DNA of 9,740 nucleotides from Porcipelethomonas sp964621265 (lineage in GTDB: Bacteria > Bacillota > Clostridia > Oscillospirales > Ruminococcaceae), in assembly GCA_964621265.1 (NCBI GenBank), contig CAZULQ010000054.1, positions 1 through 9,740 on the forward strand, given 5' to 3'. The notes beneath the pieces were generated by a model. That model saw only the letters and a program-made list of their open reading frames with translations. It ran no database searches and was not told where the DNA came from. A program made the position numbers and the translations under genes. Below are positions 1-7,757 of this stretch, piece after piece (positions within the stretch are counted from its first letter, which is position 1; every line of letters starts with the position of its first letter).

Positions 1-881
1 TCTGCCACGGCTGTACAGGTAAGGGTAATGACCAGGTTCGTTTTGAACTTGCTATCAAGGCTTTTGCTCCTGATATGGAAATCATTGCTCCTTGGAGAAT
101 CTGGGACCTCAAGTCAAGAGATGAAGAAATCGAGTATGCAGAAGCTCACAACATTCCGCTCAAGATTAACAGAGAAACTAACTACTCAAAGGATAAGAAC
201 ATCTGGCACCTTTCACACGAAGGCTTAGACCTTGAAGACCCAGCAAATGAACCAATGTACGAAAAGGAAGGCTTCCTTGAAATGGGCGTTTCACCGCTCC
301 AGGCTCCTGACAAGCCGACTTACGTTACAATTCACTTTGAAAAGGGTGTTCCTACTGCTATCGACGGTAAGGAAATGGGTGCAGTTGAACTCGTTACAAA
401 GCTTAACGAACTCGGCGGCGCAAACGGTATCGGTCTTGCTGACCTCGTTGAAAACCGTCTCGTTGGTATGAAGTCAAGAGGTGTTTATGAAACTCCGGGC
501 GGTGCTATTCTTTACCACGCTCACGAGGTTCTTGAAACAATCACAATCGACAAGGAAACTGCAAGAATGAAGCAGTATATCGGCATCAAGTTTGCTGATA
601 TCGTTTACAACGGTCAGTGGTACACACCACTTCGTGAAGCTCTAAGCGCATTCGTAACAGAAACTCAGAAGAATGTTACAGGCGATGTTAAGCTCAAGCT
701 CTATAAGGGTAACATCATCAACGCAGGCGTTACTTCACCATACACACTTTATGATGAAGAAGTTGCTACATTCGATGCTGACGAAGTTTATGACCAGGCT
801 GACAGCGCAGGCTTCATCAACCTCTTCGGTCTTCCAATTAAGGTTAAGGCTAAGCTCGACCAGAAGAGAAACAACAAGTAA
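1..881 (+). CDS. argG: Argininosuccinate synthase, 5'-truncated by the window edge
   Basis: Catalyses ATP-dependent joining of citrulline and aspartate to argininosuccinate, the penultimate step of arginine synthesis, in the cytoplasm. The reading frame is open from base 3, giving 292 visible residues; the family is about 400 long, so roughly 110 N-terminal residues, including the ATP-binding P-loop, lie outside the window. The fragment opens with HGCTGKGNDQVRFE, the family motif whose Asn/Asp and Arg contact aspartate and citrulline. It continues with APWRIWDL and YSKDKNIWHLSHEG (bases 183-224), both typical of this family. The C-terminal part is full length and ends in a lysine/asparagine-rich tail. 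The gene is followed by an 81-nt gap with a hairpin before argH. Arginine codons are mixed (six AGA, three CGT). The identification is secure; only the 5' end and promoter are missing. Confidence 0.97.
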   Translation, partial: CHGCTGKGNDQVRFELAIKAFAPDMEIIAPWRIWDLKSRDEEIEYAEAHNIPLKINRETNYSKDKNIWHLSHEGLDLEDPANEPMYEKEGFLEMGVSPLQAPDKPTYVTIHFEKGVPTAIDGKEMGAVELVTKLNELGGANGIGLADLVENRLVGMKSRGVYETPGGAILYHAHEVLETITIDKETARMKQYIGIKFADIVYNGQWYTPLREALSAFVTETQKNVTGDVKLKLYKGNIINAGVTSPYTLYDEEVATFDADEVYDQADSAGFINLFGLPIKVKAKLDQKRNNK

Positions 882-905
882 TTTTTGAAAAGAAAATAGT
901 GTACT

Positions 906-935
906 ATATGGGCGGACATTGCTGTTCGCCCGTAT
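906..935 (+). promoter_or_regulatory. 13-bp hairpin in the argG-argH spacer
   Basis: A nearly perfect hairpin: the left arm 906-918 pairs with 923-935 around the loop TTGC, with two G-T wobbles (909/932 and 915/926) and a GGGCG/CGCCC core. No T-run follows, so it does not look like a standard intrinsic terminator. A short inverted repeat ATAGT-GT-ACTAT lies just upstream at 896-907. By inference this may be an mRNA processing or stability element, or a weak attenuator setting the argG to argH ratio. It sits in the only sizeable gap of the operon. I could not find a convincing promoter here. Confidence 0.55.
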
Positions 936-962
936 GTGCTTTAATCGAAAGGACGAAAAACC

Positions 963-2351
963 ATGGCAGATAAAATGTGGGCGGGAAGATTCTCAAAGGA
1001 GGTTGACGAAACTGTCAACGCTTTCAACTCCTCCATATCCTTTGACGGAAGAATGTACCGCCATGATATTCAGGGAAGCATCGCCCATGCAACAATGCTT
1101 GGTGAATGCGGTATTATTTCAAAAGATGACAGCAAGGAAATTATCGAGGGCCTGAAGGGTGTGCTTGCTGATATAGATAATGGCAGTCTTGATATGGATA
1201 TGACCGCTGAGGATATCCATATGTTTATCGAAGCTGAGCTTACCAAGAGACTCGGCGACGTCGGAAAGAGACTTCACACATCACGTTCAAGAAACGACCA
1301 GGTTGCGCTCGATATCCGTCTTTATTTAAGAGATGAAATTGCGGAAATCAGAGAGCTTGTGGTAAAGCTTGTCGCAGTGCTCTGCGATATGGCGAAAAAG
1401 CATACTGACACAGTTATGCCTGGCTATACTCATCTTCAGAGAGCACAGCCTGTAACACTTGCACATCATCTTATGGCATATGCCCAGATGTTCCTCAGGG
1501 ATCTGGGACGTCTTGACGATACATGCGGCAGAATGAACGAGTGTCCGCTCGGAAGCTGTGCGCTTGCAGGAACAACATACAACATCGACAGATACATGAC
1601 AGCAGAAGCACTCGGATTCAACGGTCCTATGATTAACAGTCTTGACGGCGTTTCCGACAGGGATTTCTGCGTTGAGCTCGGCTGTGCGATTTCACTTATC
1701 ATGACTCACCTTTCAAGATTTTCCGAAGAAATAATCATGTGGTGTTCATGGGAATTCAAGTTTATAGACTTAGACGACGCATACGCAACAGGCTCATCAA
1801 TCATGCCTCAGAAGAAAAACCCTGATATCACAGAGCTTATCAGAGGTAAGGCAGGAAGAGTTAACGGCAATCTTATGACGCTCCTTTCAATGCTTAAAGG
1901 ACTTCCGCTTGCATACAATAAGGATATGCAGGAGGATAAGGAAGCGATTTTTGATTCAGTTGACAATGTAAAGCTCTGTTTAAAAACATTTATCCCTATG
2001 ATTGAAACTATGAAGGTAAATGCCGACAAGATGAGAGCGGCGGCGGCAGGCGGCTTTATTAATGCGACAGACTGCGCCGACTACCTTGTAAAGCACGGCA
2101 TGCCTTTCAGAGATGCATATAAGATTACAGGCAGACTTGTTGCTGAGTGTATCGACAAGGGTCTTACACTTGAAACACTTCCGCTTGAAAACTACAAGGC
2201 GCTGTCTGACCTCTTTGGCGAGGACGTTTTTGAGGCAATCAGCCTTGAAACATGCGTAAAGGAAAGAAAGTCATTCGGCGGTCCTGCACCGGAATCTGTT
2301 TTAAAGCAGATTGAAATTACCGAAAAACTGCTTGGAGCATATTATGAGTAA
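963..2351 (+). CDS. argH: Argininosuccinate lyase
   Basis: Cleaves argininosuccinate to arginine and fumarate, the last step of the pathway; a cytoplasmic homotetramer of the fumarase/aspartase superfamily. The 462-aa length is normal for the family. Visible signatures in order are HTSRSRNDQV (residues 105-114, substrate binding), MPGYTHLQRAQP (152-163, with the catalytic Thr-His pair at 156-157) and the superfamily signature GSSIMPQKKNP (277-287), whose serine loop closes over the active site. The start is chosen from the conserved MADKMWAGRF N-terminus and an upstream AAAGGACG ribosome binding site. The last 8 nt overlap the next small gene. Arginine codons are overwhelmingly AGA/AGG. No key residue is missing. 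Confidence 0.98.
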   Translation: MADKMWAGRFSKEVDETVNAFNSSISFDGRMYRHDIQGSIAHATMLGECGIISKDDSKEIIEGLKGVLADIDNGSLDMDMTAEDIHMFIEAELTKRLGDVGKRLHTSRSRNDQVALDIRLYLRDEIAEIRELVVKLVAVLCDMAKKHTDTVMPGYTHLQRAQPVTLAHHLMAYAQMFLRDLGRLDDTCGRMNECPLGSCALAGTTYNIDRYMTAEALGFNGPMINSLDGVSDRDFCVELGCAISLIMTHLSRFSEEIIMWCSWEFKFIDLDDAYATGSSIMPQKKNPDITELIRGKAGRVNGNLMTLLSMLKGLPLAYNKDMQEDKEAIFDSVDNVKLCLKTFIPMIETMKVNADKMRAAAAGGFINATDCADYLVKHGMPFRDAYKITGRLVAECIDKGLTLETLPLENYKALSDLFGEDVFEAISLETCVKERKSFGGPAPESVLKQIEITEKLLGAYYE

Positions 2352-2553
2352 AAAACATCTTGGTTTTATTATAGCGCTGACAATCATTGCAATGCTGCTT
2401 TGGATTGCAGGCGAAATTCTGATTGTTGCAGTTTTAAAGCTCAGCGGAACCGCTTCTATATGGTGGACCGTCTTTATGGTGGTTGCAACTGTTGTTATAA
2501 GCGTGTGGAAGGGCTTTAAGGACGACAATGACAAGAACAGCAGAAAATGGTAG
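2344..2553 (+). CDS. Small two-helix membrane protein of unknown function inside the arg operon
   Basis: A 69-residue protein with no family I recognise. It starts with a short basic N-terminus (MSKKH), then has a hydrophobic segment at about residues 7-31 that probably forms one helix, a second one beginning with IWW at about 38-56, and a charged lysine/aspartate-rich tail ending KNSRKW. By inference it is a small integral membrane protein with both ends in the cytoplasm. The ATG at 2344 is preferred over the in-frame upstream ATG at 2311 because GGAG (2334-2337) lies 6 nt before it and because the result is a compact 8-nt overlap with argH, which suggests translational coupling. The argC ribosome binding site begins at its stop codon. 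Nothing in the sequence links it directly to arginine metabolism beyond position; a transport accessory or membrane anchor role would be speculation. Confidence 0.75.
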   Translation: MSKKHLGFIIALTIIAMLLWIAGEILIVAVLKLSGTASIWWTVFMVVATVVISVWKGFKDDNDKNSRKW

Positions 2554-2571
2554 GAGAATTGGAGAAGGAAA

Positions 2572-3516
2572 ATGGCTGTAAAGGTTTATATAGACGGTCA
2601 GGAGGGTACGACCGGACTTAAGATACTTGAAAGATTTGAAGGAAGAAACGATATTGAGCTTCTGAGAATTGACGAGGACAAGAGAAAAGACCCACAGGAA
2701 AGAAAAAAGCTTATCAACGCTTCGGATTTTACATTCCTCTGTCTGCCTGATGCGGCGGCGATTGAGGCTGTGTCACTTGTTGAAAACGATAACGTGAGAA
2801 TCATCGACGCTTCAACTGCTCACAGAACAAATCCGGCATGGGCATATGGTTTCCCTGAGCTTTCAAAGGAACACAGGGAAAAAATCGTAAACTCAAAGAG
2901 GGTTGCAAACCCCGGCTGTTACGCAAGCGGCTTTATCTCAATCTGCTATCCGCTTATAAAGGCGGGTATCATGCCGCAGTTTTACCCTGTTTTTGCGTAT
3001 GCAACATCAGGCTACAGCGGTGCGGGTAAAAAGGCGATTGCCGCATACGAGTCTGAAGACAAGCCAAAGGAGCTTTTAAGCCCTAGACAGTATGCGCTTA
3101 ACATGAATCACAAGCATCTTCCTGAAATGCAGATGATTTCAGGGCTTGCATATAAGCCTATGTTCAATCCTATCGTTGACAATTATTACAGCGGTATGGT
3201 TGTGTCAGTTCCTCTTCAGGGCAGACTGCTTCAGAAAAAGTATACTCCACAGCAGGTGAGAGAGGCTCTCTACGAAAACTATAAGGACGCAAAACTCGTT
3301 GAGGTTATGCCTGCGGGAAGCGAATGTGTGCCTGACGGCTTCCTTACATCAAACGGAATCAGCGGCACAAACAAGCTTGAACTTTACGTTTTCGGCGACA
3401 GCGAGCAGATGCTCCTCTGTGCAAGACTCGATAACCTCGGAAAGGGCGCTTCGGGTGCGGCTGTTCAGTGTATGAACATTATGATGGGCATTGATGAAAC
3501 AACAGGACTTGTTTAA
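2572..3516 (+). CDS. argC: N-acetyl-gamma-glutamyl-phosphate reductase, type 2 (short form)
   Basis: Reduces N-acetylglutamyl-5-phosphate to the semialdehyde with NADPH, the third step of ornithine synthesis. At 314 aa it is shorter than the type 1 enzymes (about 340-350). Its N-terminus VYIDGQEGTTGLKI followed by ELLRID, the FLCLPDAAA segment, and DASTAHRTNPAWAYGFPE match the type 2 subfamily, which I know best from alphaproteobacteria. The Rossmann glycine motif is near residues 9-14. The catalytic cysteine is Cys116 in NPGCYAS, and the C-terminus has the conserved NLGKGASGAAVQ. The start is supported by GGAGAAGGAA at 2561-2570. All 13 arginines use AGA or AGG. The gene is followed 15 nt later by argJ. 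Identification is firm; the subfamily call rests on recalled sequence patterns. Confidence 0.96.
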   Translation: MAVKVYIDGQEGTTGLKILERFEGRNDIELLRIDEDKRKDPQERKKLINASDFTFLCLPDAAAIEAVSLVENDNVRIIDASTAHRTNPAWAYGFPELSKEHREKIVNSKRVANPGCYASGFISICYPLIKAGIMPQFYPVFAYATSGYSGAGKKAIAAYESEDKPKELLSPRQYALNMNHKHLPEMQMISGLAYKPMFNPIVDNYYSGMVVSVPLQGRLLQKKYTPQQVREALYENYKDAKLVEVMPAGSECVPDGFLTSNGISGTNKLELYVFGDSEQMLLCARLDNLGKGASGAAVQCMNIMMGIDETTGLV

Positions 3517-3531
3517 AAGGACGACGGAATT

Positions 3532-4788
3532 ATGATAAAAAAAGTAGAATTTGAAGGTTTTAAGTATACAGACGGCGGCGTGTGTGCGGCACAGGGCTTT
3601 AAGGCTAACGGTATAAAGTGCGGACTCGCACACGAGGGCTGTATCGCAACAGGTACTAAAAAAGACTTAGCCGTTATTATCGCTGACAAGGAATGCTCAG
3701 CGGCGGCTGTTTATACATCAAACAAGGTAAAGGGTGCACCTATTGCCGTTACTAAAAACAATATTGCAGACGGCAAGGCAAGAGGTGTTATCGTAAACTC
3801 GGTAAATGCAAATACATGCAACGCTGACGGTGTTGAAAAGGCACAGAGAATGTGTGAACTCGTTTCAAAGGAATTTGACCTGACACCCGCCGACTTTATC
3901 GTTGCATCAACAGGTGTTATCGGTCAGCCTCTTCCGATTAAACCGATTGAAAAGGGTATGCCTAAGCTTTGCAAGGGCGTCAGCTATGAAGGCAACACAG
4001 CGGCGGTTGAAGCGATTATGACAACTGATACTCAGCCGAAGGAAGTTGCTGTTACATTTGAAATCGGCGGCAAGAAGTGCGTTATGGGCGGTATGCTCAA
4101 GGGAAGCGGTATGATTCACCCGAATATGGCGACAACTCTTTCCTTTATCACAACTGACGTTAACATTGCGCCTGAGTATCTCCAGAGAGCGCTCAGCGAT
4201 GTTGTAAAGACAACTCTTAACATGGTAAGCGTTGACGGCGACCAGTCTACAAACGATATGTGCTGTGTGCTTGCAAACGGCATGGCTGAAAATACTCAGA
4301 TTAACGGCGAAAATGCAGACTTTGAAGTATTCAAGAATGCTCTTTACGTTATTATGATGAATCTTGCCAAGATGATGGCAAGGGACGGCGAGGGCGCAAC
4401 AAAGCTTATCGAGTGCGTATGCACAGGGGCGGACGACGTTAAAACTGCCCAGACTGTTGCAAAATCGGTTATCACATCAAGTCTTTTCAAGGCGGCTGTG
4501 TTCGGCGAGGACGCAAACTGGGGACGTATTCTCTGCGCAGTCGGCTATGCTGATGCTGAGTTTGACATAAACTGCGTTGACGTTGACATTACATCTGCGG
4601 CAGGAAGGGTTGCTGTCTGCAGAAACGGCGCAGGCGTTAAGTTCTCAGAAGAGGAAGCGAAGAAAATCCTCATGGAAGAGGAAATCAGCGTTATTGTTAC
4701 AATCGGTGACGGAAAATCCTCTGCGGCGGCGTGGGGCTGTGACCTTACTTATGACTATGTGAAAATCAACGGGGACTACCGTTCATAA
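3532..4788 (+). CDS. argJ: Glutamate N-acetyltransferase / ornithine acetyltransferase (ArgJ)
   Basis: Transfers the acetyl group from N-acetylornithine to glutamate, releasing ornithine and regenerating N-acetylglutamate, so that the acetylated pathway runs as a cycle. Bifunctional members also use acetyl-CoA; the sequence alone does not tell which this is, but no argA or argE lies in the window. The 418-aa length is typical. The self-cleavage motif GSGMIHPNMATTLSF is present, predicting cleavage between Ala200 and Thr201, with Thr201 as the N-terminal nucleophile of the beta chain. The family usually has MATML here; this protein has MATTL. Other family landmarks are the N-terminal GVCAAQGFKANGIKCG, ASTGVIGQPL, and GEDANWGRILCAVGYA near the C-terminal end. 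AAGGACG at 3517-3523 serves as ribosome binding site. Confidence 0.97.
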   Translation: MIKKVEFEGFKYTDGGVCAAQGFKANGIKCGLAHEGCIATGTKKDLAVIIADKECSAAAVYTSNKVKGAPIAVTKNNIADGKARGVIVNSVNANTCNADGVEKAQRMCELVSKEFDLTPADFIVASTGVIGQPLPIKPIEKGMPKLCKGVSYEGNTAAVEAIMTTDTQPKEVAVTFEIGGKKCVMGGMLKGSGMIHPNMATTLSFITTDVNIAPEYLQRALSDVVKTTLNMVSVDGDQSTNDMCCVLANGMAENTQINGENADFEVFKNALYVIMMNLAKMMARDGEGATKLIECVCTGADDVKTAQTVAKSVITSSLFKAAVFGEDANWGRILCAVGYADAEFDINCVDVDITSAAGRVAVCRNGAGVKFSEEEAKKILMEEEISVIVTIGDGKSSAAAWGCDLTYDYVKINGDYRS

Positions 4789-4809
4789 ATTTGGGGAGAT
4801 TTATAGGAA

Positions 4810-5673
4810 ATGGACATATCAAACAGTACAAGAGCAAAGGTCCTTATGGACGCTCTGCCTTACATACAGAATTACAACAACAAGACAATCGTTGTAAAAT
4901 ACGGCGGCAACGCCATGACTAATGAAGAGCTCAAACAGGCGGTTATGAGCGATATCGTTCTTCTTTCGCTTGTCGGAATCAGAGTTGTACTCGTTCACGG
5001 CGGCGGTCCTGAGATAAACGATATGCTCGGTAAGCTCAACATCGAAAGCAAGTTTATCAACGGCCTGAGATATACAGACAAGGACACTATCGACATTGTT
5101 AAGATGGTGCTTGCAGGTAAAGTCAACAAGGAGCTTGTTTCACTTCTGACTGAACACAAGGGAAGAGCAGTCGGACTTTGCGGTCTTGACGGAAAAATGC
5201 TCGTTGCTGAAAGAGCAGAGGGCGAAAACGGTGAGGACTATGGCTTTGTAGGTGAAATCAAGAGAGTGAATACTGAAGTTATCGAGCATTCTCTCGAAAA
5301 CGGATATATTCCTGTTATCGCAACAGTTGCATGCGGTGAGGACGGTCATACATACAATATCAATGCGGACACAGCCGCTTCAAGAATTGCGGCTGAGCTT
5401 GGCGCTGAAAACCTTATCCTTATGACTGATATTGCGGGACTTTTAAGAGACAAGGACGACCCGAAAACATTAATCCCGTTTGTGAACGTGAGCGAGGTTC
5501 CGTTCATGAAGCGTCAGGGAATTATCTCGGGCGGCATGATTCCGAAAATCGACTGCTGTGTTGAGGCAGTAAGACGAGGCGTTAAGAAAACATCAATCAT
5601 TGACGGCAGAGTGCCGCACTCAATTCTGATTGAAATTCTTTCAAGCTCAGGAATCGGTACACAGTTCAAGTAA
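4810..5673 (+). CDS. argB: N-acetylglutamate kinase, probably arginine-inhibited
   Basis: Phosphorylates N-acetylglutamate with ATP, the committed step when ArgJ recycles the acetyl group. An amino acid kinase family member of 287 aa. Visible are KYGGNAM (residues 30-36, catalytic Lys30), LVHGGGPEIN (61-70, glycine-rich substrate loop), a late NINADTAASRIAAEL segment for nucleotide and acetylglutamate binding, and GIISGGMIPKI. The extra N-terminal helix (about residues 7-22, ending ALPYIQNY) and the C-terminal HSILIEILSSSGIGT segment match the features known from hexameric arginine-sensitive kinases, in which the N-helix builds the ring and the C-terminal segment binds arginine. The start uses GGGGAG at 4793-4798; AGGAA sits too close to the ATG. 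The stop overlaps the next start by one base (TAATG). Confidence 0.97.
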   Translation: MDISNSTRAKVLMDALPYIQNYNNKTIVVKYGGNAMTNEELKQAVMSDIVLLSLVGIRVVLVHGGGPEINDMLGKLNIESKFINGLRYTDKDTIDIVKMVLAGKVNKELVSLLTEHKGRAVGLCGLDGKMLVAERAEGENGEDYGFVGEIKRVNTEVIEHSLENGYIPVIATVACGEDGHTYNINADTAASRIAAELGAENLILMTDIAGLLRDKDDPKTLIPFVNVSEVPFMKRQGIISGGMIPKIDCCVEAVRRGVKKTSIIDGRVPHSILIEILSSSGIGTQFK

Positions 5674-6080
5674 TGGAAAAAATAGTATTTGCAGCACCGC
5701 TTATAGTCGGGCTTGTCCTTATTTTAATCGGTGGCGTAATGAAAATCCGGCGCATAAAAAACGGAGTGCTTACAGAGGGAATTATAACTTCCGTTGCAAA
5801 AATGCCCGGAAAGGTTGCAAGGGTCAAGGTTGACCTTATGGCACCTGTTGTAAAATACAACTTCGGCGGAAAGGAATACTGCACAGCGTGTTCAAAATTC
5901 TACCCCGAGGGACGTATGGAATTTACAAAGGGAAAAAATATTCTTATAAGAGTCAGCAGAAAAAATCCGGGGAAGTTTCTTCCTGCGGAAAGCGGCGGAA
6001 TGAAAGAGCTACTGCTAATCGGCTGCGGTGTTTGCATTATGCTGGCTTATGCGGTTATTCTGCTCAGATACGGCATATGA
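5673..6080 (+). CDS. Membrane protein with DUF3592-like architecture
   Basis: A 135-residue protein with a hydrophobic helix at about residues 5-24, a basic stretch (KIRRIKNG), a beta-rich middle, and a second helix at about 111-131. The middle carries a GIITSV strand, then PVVKYNFGGKEY, then KGKNILIRVSRKNPGKF. The order helix, G-x-I strand, P-x-V-x-Y-x-x-x-G-K-x-Y, strand with N-P, helix resembles the poorly characterised DUF3592 family; this is a pattern match from memory, not a search result. The function is unknown. The ATG shares one base with the argB stop codon and the nearest AGGAA is about 19 nt upstream, so translation probably depends on ribosomes finishing argB. It lies 15 nt before argD, placing it firmly in the operon. 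Residues C69 and C72 (CTAC) are a notable cysteine pair. Confidence 0.78.
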   Translation: MEKIVFAAPLIVGLVLILIGGVMKIRRIKNGVLTEGIITSVAKMPGKVARVKVDLMAPVVKYNFGGKEYCTACSKFYPEGRMEFTKGKNILIRVSRKNPGKFLPAESGGMKELLLIGCGVCIMLAYAVILLRYGI

Positions 6081-6095
6081 AAGGAATGAATTGAA

Positions 6096-7259
6096 ATGAA
6101 TACGATAGAAAAGTTCAACGGAAGCGTTATGCAGACCTATGGCCGTTATGACGTTGTTCTTGAAAAGGGAAGCGGACGCACATGTGCTGACGAAAACGGT
6201 AAGGAGTATATCGACTTTGGCAGCGGCATCGGTACAAATTCACTCGGTTTCTGCGATGAGGACTGGGCTGACGCTGTTTGCAGTCAGGCAAGAAGCATTC
6301 AGCACGCTTCAAACTATTACTACACAAAGGTTCAGGCGGATTTTGCCGACAAGCTTTGCGGTACTACGGGTTATTCAAAGGTTTTCTTCGGAAACTCGGG
6401 CGCTGAGGCGAATGAATGTGCAATCAAGGTTGCAAGAAAATACAGCTTTGACAAATACGGCAAGGGCAGACACAACATTGTAACTCTTGTAAACTCATTC
6501 CACGGAAGAACACTCTGCACTCTTGCGGCAACAGGACAGGACGTTTTTCATAACTACTTCTTCCCGTTTCCTGAGGGCTTTGTGTACGCTAAAGCCAATG
6601 ACAAGGCGGACTTGGAATCCAAGCTTGACGGCGCTTGTGCGGTTATGATGGAATTTGTTCAGGGCGAGGGCGGCGTTATCGCACTCGACAAGGATTTTGT
6701 TGATTTTGTGTTTAAAATCTGTGCTGAAAAGGATATTCTCGTAATCGGCGATGAGGTTCAGACGGGTACAGGACGTACAGGTAAATTCTTAGCTTCAGAA
6801 AACTTCGGTGTAAAGCCTGATATCACGACTCTTGCAAAGGGCTTGGCGGGCGGCATCCCTGTGGGTGCTTGTCTTGTAAATGAAAAATGCGAGGGCGTTC
6901 TTACAAAGGGTACTCACGGCTCAACATTCGGCGGAAACCCTCTTGCATGTGCTGCGGGAAATGTTGTAATTGATAAGGTTACAGCGGACGGTTTCCTTGA
7001 TGAAGTTGTCGCTAAGGGCGATTACATAAAGAAAAAGCTTGAAGTACTTGATGAAGTAGTCAGCATTTCAGGTATGGGACTTATGATTGGTATTGAGCTT
7101 AAGACAAAGGTTGCGTCTGAGGTTGCGGCAAAGGCTCTTGAAATGGGTCTGCTGGTGCTCACAGCAAAGGAAAAGGTGAGACTGCTCCCTCCGCTTAATA
7201 TCACATATGATGAACTCGATAAGGGTCTCGGAATCCTTGAAACTATTCTGAAGGACTGA
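6096..7259 (+). CDS. argD: N-acetylornithine aminotransferase
   Basis: A PLP-dependent class III aminotransferase that converts N-acetylglutamate semialdehyde and glutamate into N-acetylornithine and 2-oxoglutarate. The 387-aa length is typical. Visible are GNSGAEANE (residues 99-107, cofactor phosphate binding), NSFHGRTL (substrate/PLP ring stacking region), VIGDEVQTGTGRTG (with Asp219 contacting the pyridine nitrogen) and TTLAKGLAGGIPVGA with the Schiff-base Lys248. GSTFGGNPLACAAG follows. The gene could in principle also act as ornithine or succinyl-diaminopimelate aminotransferase, but the operon context argues for ArgD. AAGGAA at 6081-6086 provides the ribosome binding site. A spurious in-frame-less ATG-AAT-TGA lies just before the real start. 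Confidence 0.97.
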   Translation: MNTIEKFNGSVMQTYGRYDVVLEKGSGRTCADENGKEYIDFGSGIGTNSLGFCDEDWADAVCSQARSIQHASNYYYTKVQADFADKLCGTTGYSKVFFGNSGAEANECAIKVARKYSFDKYGKGRHNIVTLVNSFHGRTLCTLAATGQDVFHNYFFPFPEGFVYAKANDKADLESKLDGACAVMMEFVQGEGGVIALDKDFVDFVFKICAEKDILVIGDEVQTGTGRTGKFLASENFGVKPDITTLAKGLAGGIPVGACLVNEKCEGVLTKGTHGSTFGGNPLACAAGNVVIDKVTADGFLDEVVAKGDYIKKKLEVLDEVVSISGMGLMIGIELKTKVASEVAAKALEMGLLVLTAKEKVRLLPPLNITYDELDKGLGILETILKD

Positions 7260-7264
7260 TTGCT

Positions 7265-7738
7265 ATGGTAAAACTTAATGTTACTCTGAAAAACGGAAAA
7301 TATACTGTCACAGATTCTAAAGACCGTCTGATTTACAACGTAAAGACAGGCATGGGCGGAAAGACACATCTGCTTGACGCAAGCGGCTATAAGCTTTTCC
7401 ATTTTGTTCCGGAAAAGAAATCGAAAAAGCCTGCGTTTATGGTGTATCGTGACAGTAAGGAAGTTTTCAGCGCTGTCTGCACATCAATGTTTCTTGAACC
7501 GAGCTTTGCTCTCCAGGGCGAGTTCAGAGGAGAAAAAATAGACTTCAACGTTGTCAGCGAGGACAGACGTGAATTTAAAATTATGCGTGGCGACAAGCAG
7601 GTTGGCAGCGTTTCTTCGGAAGAAGATAAAAAAGAAATGAAATACTCGATTGAAACCGAGGAAAAATATTTTGATGACTATATCCCCTTGATTGCGGTGT
7701 TTATTGATATGGCATTTGCGAAAATCAACAAGGGCTAA
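7265..7738 (+). CDS. Predicted LURP-one/Tubby-C-like beta-barrel protein, function unknown
   Basis: A 157-residue soluble protein with no signal peptide and mostly alternating beta-strand patterns. It opens with repeated short strands (KLNVTLKNGKYTVTD, RLIYNVKTG, GKTHLLDASGYKLFHF), continues with AFMVYRDSKEVFSAV, and ends with a helix-like YIPLIAVFIDMAFAKIN. The rhythm of Y-x-V-x-D, G-K-x-H-x-L-D-x-x-G-x-x-L and a closing hydrophobic helix resembles LURP-one-related/Tubby C-terminal-like proteins (YxjI type). This is fold-level inference, so the name is provisional. Its ribosome binding site AAGGA (7251-7255) lies inside the last codons of argD, 5 nt separate the argD stop from its start, and argF begins 19 nt after it. 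It is therefore co-expressed with the pathway enzymes, but its job is unknown. Confidence 0.78.
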   Translation: MVKLNVTLKNGKYTVTDSKDRLIYNVKTGMGGKTHLLDASGYKLFHFVPEKKSKKPAFMVYRDSKEVFSAVCTSMFLEPSFALQGEFRGEKIDFNVVSEDRREFKIMRGDKQVGSVSSEEDKKEMKYSIETEEKYFDDYIPLIAVFIDMAFAKINKG

Positions 7739-7757
7739 TGAAAGGACTTACGAAAAA

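Noticed and set aside
882..910. Internal promoter between argG and argH (TTGAAA ... TACTAT or TATATG)
   Set aside because: Spacing between the hexamers is only 11-14 nt, too short for a SigA promoter.
2311..2343. Longer form of the small membrane protein from the ATG at 2311
   Set aside because: The added residues are the argH end in another frame; GGAG at 2334-2337 supports the ATG at 2344.
7692..7757. Longer argF starting at 7692
   Set aside because: The extra 22 residues lie within the previous gene in another frame, are not OTCase-like, and a good ribosome binding site precedes 7758.
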